NCBI GenBank assembly: GCA_910577255.1
Contig: CAJTMH010000001.1
Location: 62,001 to 126,000, forward strand
Direction of reading: 5' to 3'
DNA length: 64,000 nt
Source: an uncultured Duncaniella sp.
Lineage (GTDB): Bacteria > Bacteroidota > Bacteroidia > Bacteroidales > Muribaculaceae
The notes beneath the pieces were generated by a model that saw only the letters and a program-made list of their open reading frames with translations, had not been told where the DNA came from and ran no database searches. Positions 33,736-43,809 of the stretch are shown piece by piece. The position numbers were made by a program, and so were the translations under genes. The number at the start of each line of letters is the position of its first letter. The first letter of the stretch is position 1.

Positions 33736-35859
33736 TTAGTTAATGGGTTTTATTGAGATTGCGTATCCTCCACCGGGGGCAGCCTTCAGTTTTAGCCTTG
33801 TCTTTGAGTTGACCTTTTTCTTGGTGATTTTATATGCCTGTGGGTTGGTGGCATAGTGTGCGTCGTCAGCATCGGCGTATATGGTTGCTTCATATTTTTT
33901 GTCAGCATCAAGAAAATCGAGCTTCAGGTCAGAAGAGTGCCCATCCTCGTTGGCGGTACAGCCTATAAACCAGTCATTCTTCCCTTTGGCTTTACGCGCT
34001 GCCACGATGTAACGGCCCGGTTCGGCTTCGAGATACTTGCTTTCGTCCCAGTCCACGGCCACATCTTTGATGAACTGGAATGCATCCATGAAACGGTTGT
34101 AGACTTCCGGAACATCGGCTGCCATCTGGAGCGGACTATACATGGTGACGTATAGACCCAACTGGCGTGCTATTGTGCTATTTACATGTCCGTTGCCATC
34201 GGGATTGACCTCTTTCATATCCATGTCGAAGATACCGGGAGTATAGTCCATAGGACCACCCTGCAGACGAGTGAAGGGAAGCACGGTGGTGTGGAAAGGT
34301 TTGTTGCCTGCAAAGGCTTCATATTCGGTGCCTCGTGCACTTTCGTTGCCGATGAGATTAGGATATGTGCGGCAAAGTCCGGTGGGACGCACAGCTTCAT
34401 GTGCATTGACCATGATTTTGTGTTTGGCAGCTTCTGTCACTGCATAGAGATAGTGGTTGTTGATCCACTGGCTGTAGTGGTGTTCGCCGCGAGGGAGCAT
34501 ATTGCCGACATATCCACTCTTCACGGCGTTGTAGCCATGTTTCTCCATGAATTTGTAGGCTGCGTCCATGTGGCGTTCATAGTTACGCACTGAGGCTGAG
34601 GTCTCGTGGTGCATCATCAGTTTCACACCTTTTGAATTGGCGTAGGAGTTCAATGCGTCAACGTCAAAGTCCGGGTAGGGGGTCTGGAAGTCAAAAACGT
34701 AGTCCTTGGAGTGACCGAACCAGTCCTCCCAGCCGATATTCCATCCTTCGACGAGGACTTGGTCAAATCCATGCTCTGCTGCAAAATCAATGTATTTACG
34801 GACATTGGCGTTGTTGGCTGCATGTTTTCCGTGTGGTTTCAGGGCTGTATAGTCGTGCTTGTTCAGCTTGACTGACGGTACATCAGATGTATAGCTCCAT
34901 TCCTGCGGACCTGCAATCATTTCCCACCATACGCCGACATATTTCACTGGCTTTATCCATGAGGTGTCGTCGTAGGCACAAGGTTCATTAAGGTTAAGGA
35001 TAAGGTTTGATGCAAGGATATCACAGGCGTTGTCAGCGATCATCACTGTTCGCCAGGGGGTATGGCATGGACTCTGCATGTGTCCCTTATTGCCTTGAGC
35101 ATCGGGGGTGAGCCATGATTCAAACACCATGTTCTTATCATCGAGATTCAGATGCATGCATGAGTAGTCGATAAGGGCGGCCTCGTGGAGATTGATGTAT
35201 ATGCCGTCGTCGGTCTTCATCTGCAGTGATGTCTGTACGCCGGTAGGGGAGAAGAGTGTCTGTGATGCATTGCTGCAGATGGCCTCACTCATTTTGCTTC
35301 TTATCTCTGACAGGCGTGACTCTGTGTAGTCATATTCCTGGGTGTCATAATCGCCTGCAATCCACCAGGCAGTATGGTCGCCGGCCATGGCGAATTGCGA
35401 GTGCTCCTCTTTTATGATGAAATAGGTGAGCACACCTTCTTGAGGGAATTCGTATCGGAATCCGATTCCGTCATCATAGACACGGAAACGAAGGTTCATC
35501 TTACGGTAGCAACGAGGCTGATCAAGTTTTACAAGCAGTTCGTTGTAATTGTTGCGTATATTCTTATTCTCGCCCCAGACAGGATTCCATGTTTCATCAA
35601 ACGACGATGTTGAGGTGGATATCAAACTGAATCCGTCCATCATGTCGGGGCCATCGGCCAATTCAAATCCGAGTTTTGAAGGGAGAATCACCGGTTTCCC
35701 TTTATAATTTACCGAATATACCGGGATGCTGTCGACTACCTCGGCATTGAGTACAATAGAGCCAGAAGGTGAAGAAATTTGTGCGGCATGAGCTTCGGAA
35801 AAGGCGAAGCTCACGCCTGCTATGGCAAGTGCCATAGCAGACAAGCTTTTGTATTTCAT
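33736..35859 (-). CDS. GH97 alpha-glucosidase (SusB-like)
   Basis: This 707-residue enzyme has a signal peptide (ALAIAGVSFAFSEAHA) and an N-terminal beta-sandwich to about 280. A TIM barrel follows (YVGVWWEM, FDQVLVEGWNIGWEDW), then a C-terminal beta domain. The glutamates in VNAHEAVRPTG (near 487) and LIGNESARGTEYEAF (near 505) and the following LPFTRLQGGPMDYTPG match the inverting SusB-type branch, not the Asp-nucleophile GH97b branch. SusB removes glucose from alpha-glucan oligosaccharides. It is the fifth gene of the SusC-led operon, 14 bp after the GH27-like gene. Confidence 0.93.
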   Translation of the reverse strand: MKYKSLSAMALAIAGVSFAFSEAHAAQISSPSGSIVLNAEVVDSIPVYSVNYKGKPVILPSKLGFELADGPDMMDGFSLISTSTSSFDETWNPVWGENKNIRNNYNELLVKLDQPRCYRKMNLRFRVYDDGIGFRYEFPQEGVLTYFIIKEEHSQFAMAGDHTAWWIAGDYDTQEYDYTESRLSEIRSKMSEAICSNASQTLFSPTGVQTSLQMKTDDGIYINLHEAALIDYSCMHLNLDDKNMVFESWLTPDAQGNKGHMQSPCHTPWRTVMIADNACDILASNLILNLNEPCAYDDTSWIKPVKYVGVWWEMIAGPQEWSYTSDVPSVKLNKHDYTALKPHGKHAANNANVRKYIDFAAEHGFDQVLVEGWNIGWEDWFGHSKDYVFDFQTPYPDFDVDALNSYANSKGVKLMMHHETSASVRNYERHMDAAYKFMEKHGYNAVKSGYVGNMLPRGEHHYSQWINNHYLYAVTEAAKHKIMVNAHEAVRPTGLCRTYPNLIGNESARGTEYEAFAGNKPFHTTVLPFTRLQGGPMDYTPGIFDMDMKEVNPDGNGHVNSTIARQLGLYVTMYSPLQMAADVPEVYNRFMDAFQFIKDVAVDWDESKYLEAEPGRYIVAARKAKGKNDWFIGCTANEDGHSSDLKLDFLDADKKYEATIYADADDAHYATNPQAYKITKKKVNSKTRLKLKAAPGGGYAISIKPIN

Positions 35860-35873
35860 TGATTAAGTGATTG

Positions 35874-37289
35874 TTATTTGGATAGTTTTATAATTTTACA
35901 TCCATGAGCCGGTATGGTAGCCGAGATAGACGATGCAGTCCCTTCATCTTCGTGTTTCCATAAGTCACGGACATTCCATGACCCGGCTATTCCTAAATCG
36001 GAGAATTCGACATTAATGCTGCGTGCGCTGTCGTCGCGGTTAAACAATCCGATAACATAATCGCCATTTGACATCTGGCCATACCATATCTGATTGTCAG
36101 GATCATTGAGTTTGTCGCTTAACGGCTTTCCGACGAAATGGTCGGCATTGAGGGCAAGCATTTCTGTATTAGTATAGAAATGAACGTTGTTCCCGATAGT
36201 GGAGGGCTGATCGGACACAGTGACCGGACCACCGGCCATCAGTTGGAGAGATACCACAGTCTCTCTTTCGGCATCGCTGCTGAAAGTGTTTAGGCGGATG
36301 AAATCACCGTCGAGAATCACTTTATCGCGTCCGGCGATATGAGACCAGTAGGTAAATCCATCGAACATGTTCATGCAGTTAGGCCAGTTGGAGTATGACA
36401 TTCCCCGGTCATAAGCCGAGCAGTGCCACCAGCCGCCACCGGCAGTGTCGGAAACGATACGGACCATATTGCCGTAGAGAGCTTCCACTTCCGCATCGTT
36501 GTAGAGATGTGGCATGACGAGCGATGTGAATATGCCGTATTTCTTGGCTGATTCTGCGATATAGCTGAGGGCGCGGGCATAGCTTGCATGCCCATAACCG
36601 TGACCTACCACGCCGATGTTTCGGTCCTTGCCATCTTCATACCACGACAGGAAGTCCATGCGGATATAATCAATGCCAAGTTCGGCATAATGCTTGAAGA
36701 AGCCGTCGATGTATTCGCGAGCACCTGGATTCTCAGCCACTACCCAGTTGAACCACATGTTTTCGGCCGATGGGTTCATGATGTCTACAGATCCGTTATA
36801 ATAAAGGTTGCCAAAGATATAATCGGTGCCTTCAACTTTGGTTTCACGAGGGCCATGTATCCACAGAGGATTGTCATATACACCGACTTTCAGGCCTTTG
36901 GCTTTACATTTTGCCACAAGTTCCTTAAGAGGCATAGAGCCGTAGTGTGTCATGTAGCCTGATTCATCTTTCGATTCCATGGGAATAAAACCGTCTGTGC
37001 ATACCATGTCATATCCATAAGGTTTTAACTCAGTTGCCACCCAGTCGATGACCTCGTCCCATTGAGCTTCGTTGAAATCCATATCAGAATTTGCCACTCC
37101 GCTCTGTTCCTGTGTGTAACAGTATTCATAGATGCTCCAATAAAGAGGTGCCTTATATGAATGGATCCCTTCCACCACCGGAAGTTCGGGCATTTCATAG
37201 ACCGGCGGGCGGCGCATTTCAATTTCGTCAGCGCAGCTTGCCATAATGCTGGCGCCGAGTGCAATTGCCAATATATTCATTTTCTTCAT
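35874..37289 (-). CDS. GH27-like (clan GH-D) lipoprotein glycoside hydrolase
   Basis: This 471-residue lipoprotein has a lipobox at IMASCADEI (Cys near 19), so it probably sits on the outer membrane. The barrel contains GLKVGVYDNPLWIHG and the nucleophile strand YIRMDFLSW (Asp near 211), as in GH27. A second candidate acid is in RIVSDTAGGGWW. The C-terminal 90 residues are an anti-parallel beta domain (VIGLFNRDDSARSINVEF) typical of GH27. GH27 includes alpha-galactosidases and isomalto-dextranases. The all-alpha-glucan neighbours make the latter attractive, but this is inference. Spacing to its neighbours is 14-22 bp. Confidence 0.75.
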   Translation of the reverse strand: MKKMNILAIALGASIMASCADEIEMRRPPVYEMPELPVVEGIHSYKAPLYWSIYEYCYTQEQSGVANSDMDFNEAQWDEVIDWVATELKPYGYDMVCTDGFIPMESKDESGYMTHYGSMPLKELVAKCKAKGLKVGVYDNPLWIHGPRETKVEGTDYIFGNLYYNGSVDIMNPSAENMWFNWVVAENPGAREYIDGFFKHYAELGIDYIRMDFLSWYEDGKDRNIGVVGHGYGHASYARALSYIAESAKKYGIFTSLVMPHLYNDAEVEALYGNMVRIVSDTAGGGWWHCSAYDRGMSYSNWPNCMNMFDGFTYWSHIAGRDKVILDGDFIRLNTFSSDAERETVVSLQLMAGGPVTVSDQPSTIGNNVHFYTNTEMLALNADHFVGKPLSDKLNDPDNQIWYGQMSNGDYVIGLFNRDDSARSINVEFSDLGIAGSWNVRDLWKHEDEGTASSISATIPAHGCKIIKLSK

Positions 37290-37311
37290 AGTGCTATGAG
37301 GTTATTACGTA

Positions 37312-37530
37312 TCATTTCTGATACTCGACCGCAATGGTCATTGATTTGATGTTAATGGTGATTTTGTAAGTCCCAGCTTCAGTAACGCGCCACTGGTCGT
37401 CAGGATCTGTGGTATAAACCACATCAGGAGCGGCAACACCTGCTGATGACACCTCGCAGTCAGCTTTTGATGGACGATAGAATGGAGCGCTGAAATCCTT
37501 GATGGTGCAGGCCTTGAACGAGTTCGCCTG
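37312..37530 (-). pseudogene. Frameshifted 3' end of the SusE-like gene
   Basis: After a frame change near 37515-37540, the minus strand reads FKACTIKDFSAPFYRPSKA...DPDDQWRVTEAGTYKITINI and stops at 37312-37314. This is the missing second half of the fourth SusE/F module and ends 22 bp before the next gene. No homopolymer explains the shift. It may be a real mutation or an assembly error. Confidence 0.8.
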
Positions 37531-38809
37531 TCCATGTGTATTCGCCGTCTACACCTTCTACCGGAGTGTATTCAGTGGCATCATCCAGGCTCCATCCTCC
37601 TGCAGTGGCATCGCCGATCATGTAAAGTGGTTCAACCTGAGTGGATGCATCAAGGTATATGGCTGAGAATGTCATGTCTTCGGTATTGAAAGTAAGGCGA
37701 TATTTGCCTGCGGTCATTACCAGCCACTGGTCATCGGGATCGGTTGTGAATACCATCTCTGGTGACGCGACTCCGTTTTCCGACACTTCGCAGTTGGGCA
37801 CTGCCGGACGATAGAATGGTGCTCCGAAGTCCTTGACGTCACTTGCCTTGAATGTGCCGCGTCCAAGCTCACCTTCCCAGACAAATATGTTTTCATTGTC
37901 AGCCGAGGCCACGATTTCTGTTGCGGCATCCCAGCTCCATCCTCCGTCGGTAGCTTCACCTATCATGTAAAGTTTACGTGCTGGTTTGTATTCGCCCACA
38001 TATTCGGAGTTTATGGTCCAGTTCTGCAAATCGAATGTCAGACGGTATATGCCAGGCTCGTCCACGACCCATTTATTGTCGGGGCTTGCGGTATATACAA
38101 ATGATTCACTTTCCACACCTGTTTTGGTTATCTTGCAGCCATTGGCTTCCGGACGAATGAAGGGTGCGTCCCAATTACCTGTGGTGAGACAGCCTTTCAG
38201 CTCTCCGCTTCCGAGTGGTCCCTCGTACACGAATATATAGTCAGACTTCTTTTCAAGTTGATTAGGGTTGTTGATGTCCCATCCGTTGGGAGTGGCTTCG
38301 CCTACGATATACATAACGTCTGTCACGAGCGGTTCGATGACAGGTGCATCTTGCTCACGCACAAAGTCTGCACTCATCACCCAGTTGCGCAAATCGAAAC
38401 GCAGTTGGTAGATACCAGCTTCTGTGACATTCCATTTATCGTCCGGATCACCGGCATACATCTTGAATGTTGATTCCGGTATGCCATTCTTGTTGATGGC
38501 TTCTCCGGCATTCTGCGGTCGGATGAATGGGCTGTCCCAACTGCCGGTGGTGAGGCAAAGCTTCATTTCACCTGTATTGAGCGGGCCTTCCCATGTGAAT
38601 ACGAGAGGATTCTCATCCGTGGCCGACAGTGGAGTGGGTGAGTCGATGCTCCATCCGTTAGGAGTGGCATCGCCTACCATATAAAGTGTCGAGGTCTTGA
38701 TAGGAAGATTGCCCTCGATTATTATCAGATCTTTTTCTCCTTCGCATCCGGCGAGTCCCATGGTCAGGATTACACCCGAAAGCATAGAGAATATATTTTT
38801 AAGTTTCAT
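37460..38809 (-). CDS. SusE-like multi-module glycan-binding lipoprotein, frameshifted at its end
   Basis: This 449-residue lipoprotein has a lipobox at MGLAGCEG (Cys near 23). Tandem SusE/F modules of about 110 residues begin at LYMVGDATPNGWSID, VMYIVGEATPNGWDIN, LYMIGEATDGGWSWD and LYMIGDATAGGWSLDD. Each holds a WxGxL...GxFK strand, a FIRP/FYRP loop and a DPDDQW or DNKW...G.Y.L.F strand. The fourth module loses frame after TWTGELVQ, and the remaining 20 residues are unrelated (GLHHQGFQ). The expected remainder lies in another frame (37312-37530). It normally binds alpha-glucan on the cell surface beside SusC/SusD. Start ATG 38809 is 24 bp after the SusD stop. Confidence 0.85.
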   Translation of the reverse strand: MKLKNIFSMLSGVILTMGLAGCEGEKDLIIIEGNLPIKTSTLYMVGDATPNGWSIDSPTPLSATDENPLVFTWEGPLNTGEMKLCLTTGSWDSPFIRPQNAGEAINKNGIPESTFKMYAGDPDDKWNVTEAGIYQLRFDLRNWVMSADFVREQDAPVIEPLVTDVMYIVGEATPNGWDINNPNQLEKKSDYIFVYEGPLGSGELKGCLTTGNWDAPFIRPEANGCKITKTGVESESFVYTASPDNKWVVDEPGIYRLTFDLQNWTINSEYVGEYKPARKLYMIGEATDGGWSWDAATEIVASADNENIFVWEGELGRGTFKASDVKDFGAPFYRPAVPNCEVSENGVASPEMVFTTDPDDQWLVMTAGKYRLTFNTEDMTFSAIYLDASTQVEPLYMIGDATAGGWSLDDATEYTPVEGVDGEYTWTGELVQGLHHQGFQRSILSSIKS

Positions 38810-38833
38810 GATTTTTGATTTTTAAGATTGGTG

Positions 38834-40564
38834 TTATCTGCCATATCCCGGATTCTGTACAAGCACAGAGTTGGAATTTAAAATTGTTCGTGTGATGGGG
38901 AAGATTGCAGTATGATTGTCGGTGTCAGGTGTTTTGTCCCACCATTTGCCTGAGTTAAATTTGCCGAAACGTATCAAATCTATCCTGCGGCGGCTTTCTG
39001 CAAAGAATTCGCGGCCCCATTCAGCCAACATCTCGCTCTCGTCAAAACGGATTTTCCCTTCGGGAGAGTAGAGTACGTCATCAAGATTTTCTGCCGGGTA
39101 ATTTCTGCGGCGAACCGAATTGAGAAGTTTTGCAGCTCCATTGCGGTCTCCTGAGCGCATCTTGCATTCAGCTAACGAGTAAATCACTTCGGGTAGACGT
39201 ATCTCGGTATAGTCGCTTTCCAGCTGGTTGGCGTCATTATCGTCATATAATGGATATTTGACGAAATGCCATCCTGAGTTATGGTCACCGTTCTGGAGTA
39301 CACTGTTTTTGTCTGTCGGCCATTTCTCGGGAGCCAATGACTGGAAACTACCTACGGCGTCACGTATATATAGATCATAAGGCTGCTCAGGCGCACGCAG
39401 ACGTTTGGTTTTGCCTGTCTCTTTGTCGGTATATTCAAGATATCCGAACAGGAACATACCTTCACGCTTACTATTACCAAGATTCTTATAGAGTTTCATG
39501 CGTTCGTCGCCCGGATACTTACGGAAATTCTGGATAGGCATGCCAAGCTCATACTCATACAGATTACCGTTGAGGTCATAGCTGGGGGATGCGGCATATT
39601 TCGTGTTATGTCCGATTCCTGATTTGGTATCGTTGAAGAAGTCAGCTGCTTTAGCAGGCACTGTCCAGCCATAGCTGTCGCCATCATACTGCCAGTGGGT
39701 ATAGCCTTTTGATGCCGGGAATCCGAATATCACTTCATCGCAGTTGTCATTATCCCAGTCGAAAGCCGCATCCCAACGGTCGGCCACGGCATAGTCGCCA
39801 TAAGTTCCGTCCAGAATTGCCTGGGCATAGGTGGCGCAATCATTGTAACGAGCTTCACCTATATACACCTCGGCATTGAGATAGAGGCGGACGAGGAGAG
39901 CTGCTGCGGCTGCCTGGGTCCATTGTCCCTGAATAGTGGCGTTGGTCCCTAAACCGTTTTTCTTGACCAGAAGAGATGTACACTCCTTTAATTCATTCTC
40001 AATGAATTTAAACACCTCTCCAGGTTCTGCCTGGGGATTGTTGGGCATGTCGCTGTAGGTGGTCACTAATGGCACGTTACGGAATGCATCGAGGAGGCGG
40101 ATATAGAACCAGGCGCGTAAAGCGCGGCACTGGGCTTTGAGGTTGTCAAATTCAAGTTGTGTGAAACCAAAGCGTTCAGGAGTGAATCTGCTGAGGTCCT
40201 CGATTACAAGATTGCACTGCATGATACCCTGGAAGCAGCCGTTCCACTCAGTTTGGGCTTCTCCGAGGTCATCTACAGTCCAGGTGTGGTAGTGAAGGCG
40301 TTCCCATTTGCCTCCGTCATACCACCATCCGTCGCGAGTGGGAGTTATCAGTTGGTCAGCCGTAAGTTCATTGAGGACATGGCGGCTGCCGATGCTCCAG
40401 AAAGCATGTTCAAATGGACGGAATGTCGCACGGATGACATCCATTTTTGTGTTGTAGTAATTCTCAGAGCCCACCTGATCGTATAGTGTCTCATCGAGGT
40501 CAGTACAGCTTCCAAGAGCCAGAATCGAGACTGCGGCAGCTGCTATGTTATGTAATAGTTTCAT
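38834..40564 (-). CDS. susD: SusD-like outer-membrane glycan-binding lipoprotein
   Basis: The protein has 576 residues from ATG 40564; an earlier in-frame start has no signal peptide. The lipobox is ILALGSCTDLDE (Cys near 20). RagB/SusD-type helical TPR segments follow (KAQCRALRAWFYIRLLDAFRNVPLV, LLVRLYLNAEVY), with the C-terminal SusD region (EVIYSLAECKMRSGDRNGAAKLLNSVRRRNY, EFFAESRRRIDLIRFGKF). It closes the SusC barrel as a hinged lid and delivers oligosaccharide. It follows SusC by 19 bp in the operon. Confidence 0.95.
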   Translation of the reverse strand: MKLLHNIAAAAVSILALGSCTDLDETLYDQVGSENYYNTKMDVIRATFRPFEHAFWSIGSRHVLNELTADQLITPTRDGWWYDGGKWERLHYHTWTVDDLGEAQTEWNGCFQGIMQCNLVIEDLSRFTPERFGFTQLEFDNLKAQCRALRAWFYIRLLDAFRNVPLVTTYSDMPNNPQAEPGEVFKFIENELKECTSLLVKKNGLGTNATIQGQWTQAAAAALLVRLYLNAEVYIGEARYNDCATYAQAILDGTYGDYAVADRWDAAFDWDNDNCDEVIFGFPASKGYTHWQYDGDSYGWTVPAKAADFFNDTKSGIGHNTKYAASPSYDLNGNLYEYELGMPIQNFRKYPGDERMKLYKNLGNSKREGMFLFGYLEYTDKETGKTKRLRAPEQPYDLYIRDAVGSFQSLAPEKWPTDKNSVLQNGDHNSGWHFVKYPLYDDNDANQLESDYTEIRLPEVIYSLAECKMRSGDRNGAAKLLNSVRRRNYPAENLDDVLYSPEGKIRFDESEMLAEWGREFFAESRRRIDLIRFGKFNSGKWWDKTPDTDNHTAIFPITRTILNSNSVLVQNPGYGR

Positions 40565-40583
40565 TTGGTAGCTTTTTATGTTA

Positions 40584-43571
40584 TTAGAAATCAAGCTGGA
40601 CACCGGCTATGAACTGGCGGGTTGAAGGATAGTAGGAACGTCCTCCCTGTGCGCCAGGCTCCAGACCGTTTACTTGATAGGTTGATGGATCCACACCGCT
40701 GAACTTGGTCAGAGTAAACACGTTTTTAACCGTTCCATACACTCTGATTCGGTCAATGAAACGACATTTTGACAGATTCAGAGTATAGCCGAGGGTAACC
40801 ATGTCAAGTTTGAAATAATCGCCTCTTTCGAGGAAGTAGTCACTGACCACAGGGGCCGAGTTAGGCGAGATGTCGAAGTTCTTGCCGTAGGCCTTGCGCA
40901 ACACATTGCCATTGAAATTACGTGTGCCGTAATAGAAGTCGTGGATATTGAAAATATCATAGTCGAACGCTCCACGGAAGAAAAGCGACAGATCCACGTT
41001 GCGGTAGCGGAAATTATGGCTTGTCGACATTGTGAATTTCGGCATGCCGTTGCCTACTATACAGCGGTCCTCATCTGTTGCCTGCGCTGCCTGAATTATA
41101 TCACCATCCTTGTCATATACGAGCCAGTTTCCATCGGAGGTGATACCGGCATAGCGCCACATATAGAAGTTGCCGAGTGACTTGCCTTTCTCGATGCGCT
41201 GAAGGTTATAGAAGGGGTAAGGATCTTGGGTGCCGCACACATTATAATAATCCTGTCCGACATACTGTGAATTGCTGAATTCAACGAATTTATTGCTCAT
41301 CACTGTGCCTATCACGCCGAAATTGTATGAGAAATCTTTGGTGTCAACCACATTGAAGTTGATGTCAAATTCGAAACCTGTGTTCTTCATGGTGCCGACA
41401 TTAACGAATGTTTCATCATGAATGTTAGGTGGAACGGGCACTTTATAGTTACCGAGCAGATCCTGCTGGCGGCGGTTGAAGTAGTTCAGCGAACCATAGA
41501 TTCTGTTATTGACAAGTGAGAAGTCAAGGCCGATATTCCAGTTTTTACCTTTTTCCCATTTGAGATCGGGGTTTACGTTTTTGCCAGGACCCCATACCTG
41601 GAAATACTTGCCGTTGTAGAAATAGTAGCCGAACCCTGACATGGTGTTGATTGACAGATAGCTTCCGAAATCCTGGTTGCCTGTCACACCGTAGTCAGCA
41701 CGGAGTTTCAAATCATTAATCCATGTGATATCTTTCATGAATTCTTCCTGCGAAATGCGCCAACCGGCTGATACAGCAGGGAAGTCGCCCCATTTATGGT
41801 TTTTACCGAACTTGGATGACCCTTCATGGCGCAGAGAGGCTGTGAAAAGGTACTTCCCGTCATAATCATAACTTACACGTCCGAAGAATGATATGAGTTT
41901 GGCATCATTCTTGTAGCTGCCCATCATCACTTCGCCTTCCTCCTTTGCCCATTCGCCTGAACCTAAGTTGTCGGCACCGAGACCGTCATTGGGGAAGTCC
42001 TTGTTTTCAGCATTGAAGCCTGAGTACTGTGAGTATTGGTAAGAGTAACCTACCATTGCCTTTACGTTGTGCTTGTCGGCGATACGCGTATTGTAGTTTG
42101 TCAGCCATTCCAGCACATACTGGCGCTCTTTCGAGTAGGAGCGGCTTGCCACACCGTCATGGCCATCGTTGATTGAATTGGTGCTTGTTGAGGGACGGAA
42201 ATATGAATTGTTGTTACTGTACTGGTGGTCAGCAAACATTACCTGCGTGGTGAGATGATGATTGCTTTGTCCGTTTTTGGCCAGCAAGGGGAGAAGATTA
42301 AGTTTGATGGTGCCGTCCCAGTCGAGAAGTTTTGTGTCGGCATGGTCTTTTTCAAGCAGCTGTCGTTCCACCGGGTTGCTTCCCACAATTTGTCCATAGA
42401 AATTATAATATTGGGCCGCATTCTCGGGATTCATGAGAGGAGTGGTGGGATTTGCTTCAAGAGCATCCTTGAATACACTCCAATCAGCATTGTCGCGATA
42501 GATGATTCGTGGAGCTACATTTAACTGAATGGTGAACAAGCCCCCCTTGGTGGTATGCATAACTGAGGCGCGGGCTCCATATTCCTCTCGGTTTGAACGC
42601 AGATCAATGCCGTTGGCATTACGGTAGTCAGCGCTTACTCGGTAATTACTTCTCTCGTTGCCGCCGCTTACTGTAAGGGTATGCTGCATGGTGAATCCCG
42701 TACGTGTCACGGCATCAAACCAGTCGAAGTTCCCGCCGAGATCCACGCCGCGGTCGCCCCATCCGAGTCTTACTTCGCGATAGTCCTGTGCATTCATCAT
42801 GTTAAGCTCTTTCTTCACCACATCCCAGGCAAATGAGCCTGAATATGAAGTGTGGGTCTGGCCATCTTTGCTGCCTTTTTTCGTAGTGACTACGATTACA
42901 CCGTTTGAACCTCGTGTACCGTATATAGCAGATGCGGCACCATCCTTAAGGATGTCAAACGATGCAATATCGTTAGGATTGATGTTGGTGAGATTACCTC
43001 CGGGCACACCGTCGATTACAATCAGCGGGCCAAGACCAGCTGAACGCGACGATACACCACGGATCTGGATGCTGGCCTGATTGTTAGGGTCGCCGGCTCC
43101 GGTATTGGTGATTGAGACGCCTGGAACTTTGCCTTGGATCATCATCGAGGGATCGAGGGAACTTACGGTGAGGAAGTCTTTCTCTCCGATATGTGAGATG
43201 GCAGAGGTAAGTTCCTTCTTGTCCATGGTGCCATAACCTACCACCACTACCTCCTGAAGAACTTCTGAATCTTCTTCCATCACCACGTCGATGGTGTTTT
43301 TGCCATTGACAGATACCTCCTTGGTTTTGTAGCCTACGTATGAGAATCGTAATGTAGACTTGGCATCGGCCTCAATGCTGTACATGCCGTCAATGTCAGT
43401 AGCTACTCCTGTTTTTGATCCGGGGACTGTTACGCTGACTCCGATCAGCGGTTCACCCGATGGATCACTTACAGTTCCTGATATGCTTATCTGTTGGGCC
43501 AACATGCGAGGCGCTGACATCACCAGTAGCAAAAGGAACAAAAACCTAAATGGTCGTTTGAACTTTTCCAT
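40584..43571 (-). CDS. susC: SusC-like TonB-dependent outer-membrane transporter
   Basis: This 995-residue protein has a signal peptide ending ARMLAQQ. A carboxypeptidase-regulatory-like domain follows (ISGTVSDPSGEPLIGVSV), then a plug domain with the TonB-box neighbourhood VVVGYGTMDKKELTSAIS and IQIRGVSS...PLIVIDGVPGG...GSNGVIVVTTKKG. The beta-barrel ends in an aromatic residue (QFIAGVQLDF). It imports oligosaccharides using proton-motive force from TonB. It is the first gene of the operon; its promoter at 43606-43636 has perfect -33/-7 spacing. The regulator is probably the SusR-like protein encoded immediately upstream. Confidence 0.96.
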   Translation of the reverse strand: MEKFKRPFRFLFLLLLVMSAPRMLAQQISISGTVSDPSGEPLIGVSVTVPGSKTGVATDIDGMYSIEADAKSTLRFSYVGYKTKEVSVNGKNTIDVVMEEDSEVLQEVVVVGYGTMDKKELTSAISHIGEKDFLTVSSLDPSMMIQGKVPGVSITNTGAGDPNNQASIQIRGVSSRSAGLGPLIVIDGVPGGNLTNINPNDIASFDILKDGAASAIYGTRGSNGVIVVTTKKGSKDGQTHTSYSGSFAWDVVKKELNMMNAQDYREVRLGWGDRGVDLGGNFDWFDAVTRTGFTMQHTLTVSGGNERSNYRVSADYRNANGIDLRSNREEYGARASVMHTTKGGLFTIQLNVAPRIIYRDNADWSVFKDALEANPTTPLMNPENAAQYYNFYGQIVGSNPVERQLLEKDHADTKLLDWDGTIKLNLLPLLAKNGQSNHHLTTQVMFADHQYSNNNSYFRPSTSTNSINDGHDGVASRSYSKERQYVLEWLTNYNTRIADKHNVKAMVGYSYQYSQYSGFNAENKDFPNDGLGADNLGSGEWAKEEGEVMMGSYKNDAKLISFFGRVSYDYDGKYLFTASLRHEGSSKFGKNHKWGDFPAVSAGWRISQEEFMKDITWINDLKLRADYGVTGNQDFGSYLSINTMSGFGYYFYNGKYFQVWGPGKNVNPDLKWEKGKNWNIGLDFSLVNNRIYGSLNYFNRRQQDLLGNYKVPVPPNIHDETFVNVGTMKNTGFEFDINFNVVDTKDFSYNFGVIGTVMSNKFVEFSNSQYVGQDYYNVCGTQDPYPFYNLQRIEKGKSLGNFYMWRYAGITSDGNWLVYDKDGDIIQAAQATDEDRCIVGNGMPKFTMSTSHNFRYRNVDLSLFFRGAFDYDIFNIHDFYYGTRNFNGNVLRKAYGKNFDISPNSAPVVSDYFLERGDYFKLDMVTLGYTLNLSKCRFIDRIRVYGTVKNVFTLTKFSGVDPSTYQVNGLEPGAQGGRSYYPSTRQFIAGVQLDF

Positions 43572-43605
43572 TTTCGTGATATTAAATTTGATTGGTTTGA
43601 TATCG

Positions 43606-43636
43606 CAAAGTTATATATTGGAAAAAGAGCTGTCAA
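43606..43636 (-). promoter_or_regulatory. Promoter of the susC-led PUL operon
   Basis: On the minus strand TTG (43634-43636), 20 bp, then TAACTTTG (43606-43613), 34 bp before the SusC ATG. Confidence 0.8.
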
Positions 43637-43809
43637 TGACGAGTATTAAAAATGTAGCGGGATATGGATGATAATGCTCTGATAATCTTTGCGATAGAGG
43701 CGATTTGAGACTCTGTTTAAGTAGTAGGCTTCCAGTAATGGAATGTTATGTGATGATATGATGTAATGTTATATTTCGTTGGGACTAAAGATGGTTAGAG
43801 GTCTCAGCA

